Assembly: GCA_028690755.1 (NCBI GenBank)
Contig: JAQVAO010000033.1
Coordinates: 1-6,685, forward strand
Direction of reading: 5' to 3'
Length of the DNA: 6,685 nt
Source of the DNA: Patescibacteria group bacterium
GTDB lineage: Bacteria > Patescibacteriota > UBA1384 > XYA2-FULL-43-10 > CAINNR01
The position numbers were made by a program, and so were the translations under genes. Each line of letters starts with the position of its first letter. Positions within the stretch are counted from its first letter, which is position 1. Positions 6,003 through 6,685 of the stretch are shown piece by piece. The notes below the pieces were generated by a model. That model saw nothing but the letters and a program-made list of their open reading frames with translations, made no database searches and was not told the origin of the DNA.

Positions 6003-6479
6003 ATGACTCTAGATATTGAAGAACTGAACAAGTTTCTCTACGACGCCAACGCCAATGGCTATGCTTCGGGTGAAAATGAATTTTCACCACCCCAGCGTCC
6101 CGGTTTTGACGAGATTGAGTACCGAAAAGGGGATTGGCTTTTCCATGACTCATATGCCGGTCATTATTTTGCACCAGGGCAGGAGGTTGCTTATTACAAA
6201 GATAAACCGGTTTGGGCGATGGCTTACTCCGGTGGAATGAAAGAGAGATATCAAAAAGATGAGCTTTTTACCAAAAACACGATAGTTTTCCTCAAGAAAG
6301 CTCTCCTTGAGATGGATCCCAATCTTCCTTTTCGTGGACCAAAAAAGTTCCAGTACGCTGACTGGAAATATAATTCAAAAGTGAAAGGCGATACCAAAGA
6401 TTTTATTGGAAACGAAAAGATCTACTACCAGGATCAACTTGTATTTGAACAAAATTTTATTGGTGGAATAATAATTTAA
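6003..6479 (+). CDS. DUF5680 domain protein
   Basis: A single-domain protein of 158 residues whose pattern I recognise as DUF5680, a family of unknown function also found fused behind HTH regulators in Firmicutes. Visible landmarks are the N-terminal helix (ELNKFLYDANANGYASGE), then RPGFDEIEYRKGDWLFHDSYAGHYFAPGQEV at about 32-62 (family core: EYR.GD...DSY.G...F.G.E), KPVWAMAYSGG at 68-78, PFRGPKKF and a C-terminal strand ending in FEQNFIGGIII. There is no HTH. The frame is open upstream to a GTG at 5943, but the promoter's -10 lies inside that extension, so I place the start at the ATG 6003. The NADAR-type gene follows after 9 bases. The family name is by memory of its motifs; no biochemical role is known to me. 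Confidence 0.85.
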   Translation: MTLDIEELNKFLYDANANGYASGENEFSPPQRPGFDEIEYRKGDWLFHDSYAGHYFAPGQEVAYYKDKPVWAMAYSGGMKERYQKDELFTKNTIVFLKKALLEMDPNLPFRGPKKFQYADWKYNSKVKGDTKDFIGNEKIYYQDQLVFEQNFIGGIII

Positions 6480-6488
6480 AATATTTAT

Positions 6489-6685
6489 ATGCAAAATCGC
6501 GATCCACAACTTGAAACTTCGGGCAAAATTATCGGTTTTTATGAGCGAGAATTTTATGTTTTATCCAATTTCTCCAGTTTCGCTGTCGATTGGCGAGGAA
6601 GGCGATGGTCAACTTCTGAGCACGCATATCAAGCAGCACATTTTATTGATACAGATAAAAAACTTTTTGAAGAAATATTCAAGGC
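6489..6685 (+). CDS. NADAR/YbiA-family N-glycosidase, N-terminal part, cut by window edge
   Basis: 65 codons are visible before the right edge. IIGFYEREFYVLSNFS (14-29), the glycine-aromatic turn around Trp40, and STSEHAYQAAHF (41-52) match the start of the NADAR fold, whose usual form is FY....LSNF then S.EH.YQA.KF with the conserved glutamate (Glu44 here). Known members hydrolyse N-glycosidic bonds: YbiA acts on damaged riboflavin-pathway intermediates, and other NADAR proteins remove ADP-ribose from guanine in DNA and can serve as antitoxins to DarT-type toxins. Which applies here cannot be told. The gene lies 9 bases after the DUF5680 stop and has no clear ribosome site, so it is probably co-transcribed. 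The usual length is about 150-190 residues, so more than half is missing. Confidence 0.88.
   Translation, partial: MQNRDPQLETSGKIIGFYEREFYVLSNFSSFAVDWRGRRWSTSEHAYQAAHFIDTDKKLFEEIFK

Overview
The window looks like bacterial DNA from a streamlined genome, most likely a candidate-phyla-radiation (Patescibacteria) member. This is inferred from the archaeal/CPR-type bifunctional phosphoglucose/phosphomannose isomerase, the small DUF5680 and NADAR proteins, short intergenic gaps and AT-rich core genes. No marker gene is present to prove the lineage. TGA is used as a stop codon (the 4-base ATGA overlap near 830; the ends of the genes at 3516 and 5419), so the recoded UGA=Gly code of some CPR groups does not apply.

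Layout. Positions 1-3445 (minus strand) hold a tight sugar-phosphate/glycolysis operon: pgi/pmi, then a complete cofactor-independent phosphoglycerate mutase (gpmI, GTG start, strong AGGAGG), then, overlapping it by 4 bases, a second divergent gpmI paralogue that runs off the left edge after 277 codons. Positions 3481-5085 (minus) hold a self-contained unit: promoter, a secreted M23 (LytM-type) metallopeptidase with a long unrecognised C-terminal part, and an intrinsic terminator that insulates it from the pgi operon. Back-to-back with it on the plus strand is a tRNA-Leu(CAA) gene with its own promoter. A GC-rich, hairpin-rich stretch of about 80 bases follows, then an exact 22-bp copy of the tRNA 3' end, then an intrinsic terminator. 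Next comes a minus-strand unit with one orphan gene (5419-5886) and its own promoter and terminator. Divergent from it on the plus strand is a two-gene unit of a DUF5680 protein (apparently leaderless) and a NADAR/YbiA-type protein cut by the right edge.

How it fits together. PGI/PMI and GpmI serve upper and lower glycolysis and probably share one transcript. The second GpmI has lost one substrate-binding arginine and altered its nucleophile loop, so its job is open. The M23 gene and the orphan gene are visibly richer in G+C than the operon genes, and the tRNA 3'-end duplication is the sort of scar left by integrative elements, so the middle of the window may be an accessory segment.

Most worth following up: the overlapping pair of unlike iPGMs, and the tRNA-Leu locus with its short duplicated att-like segment.
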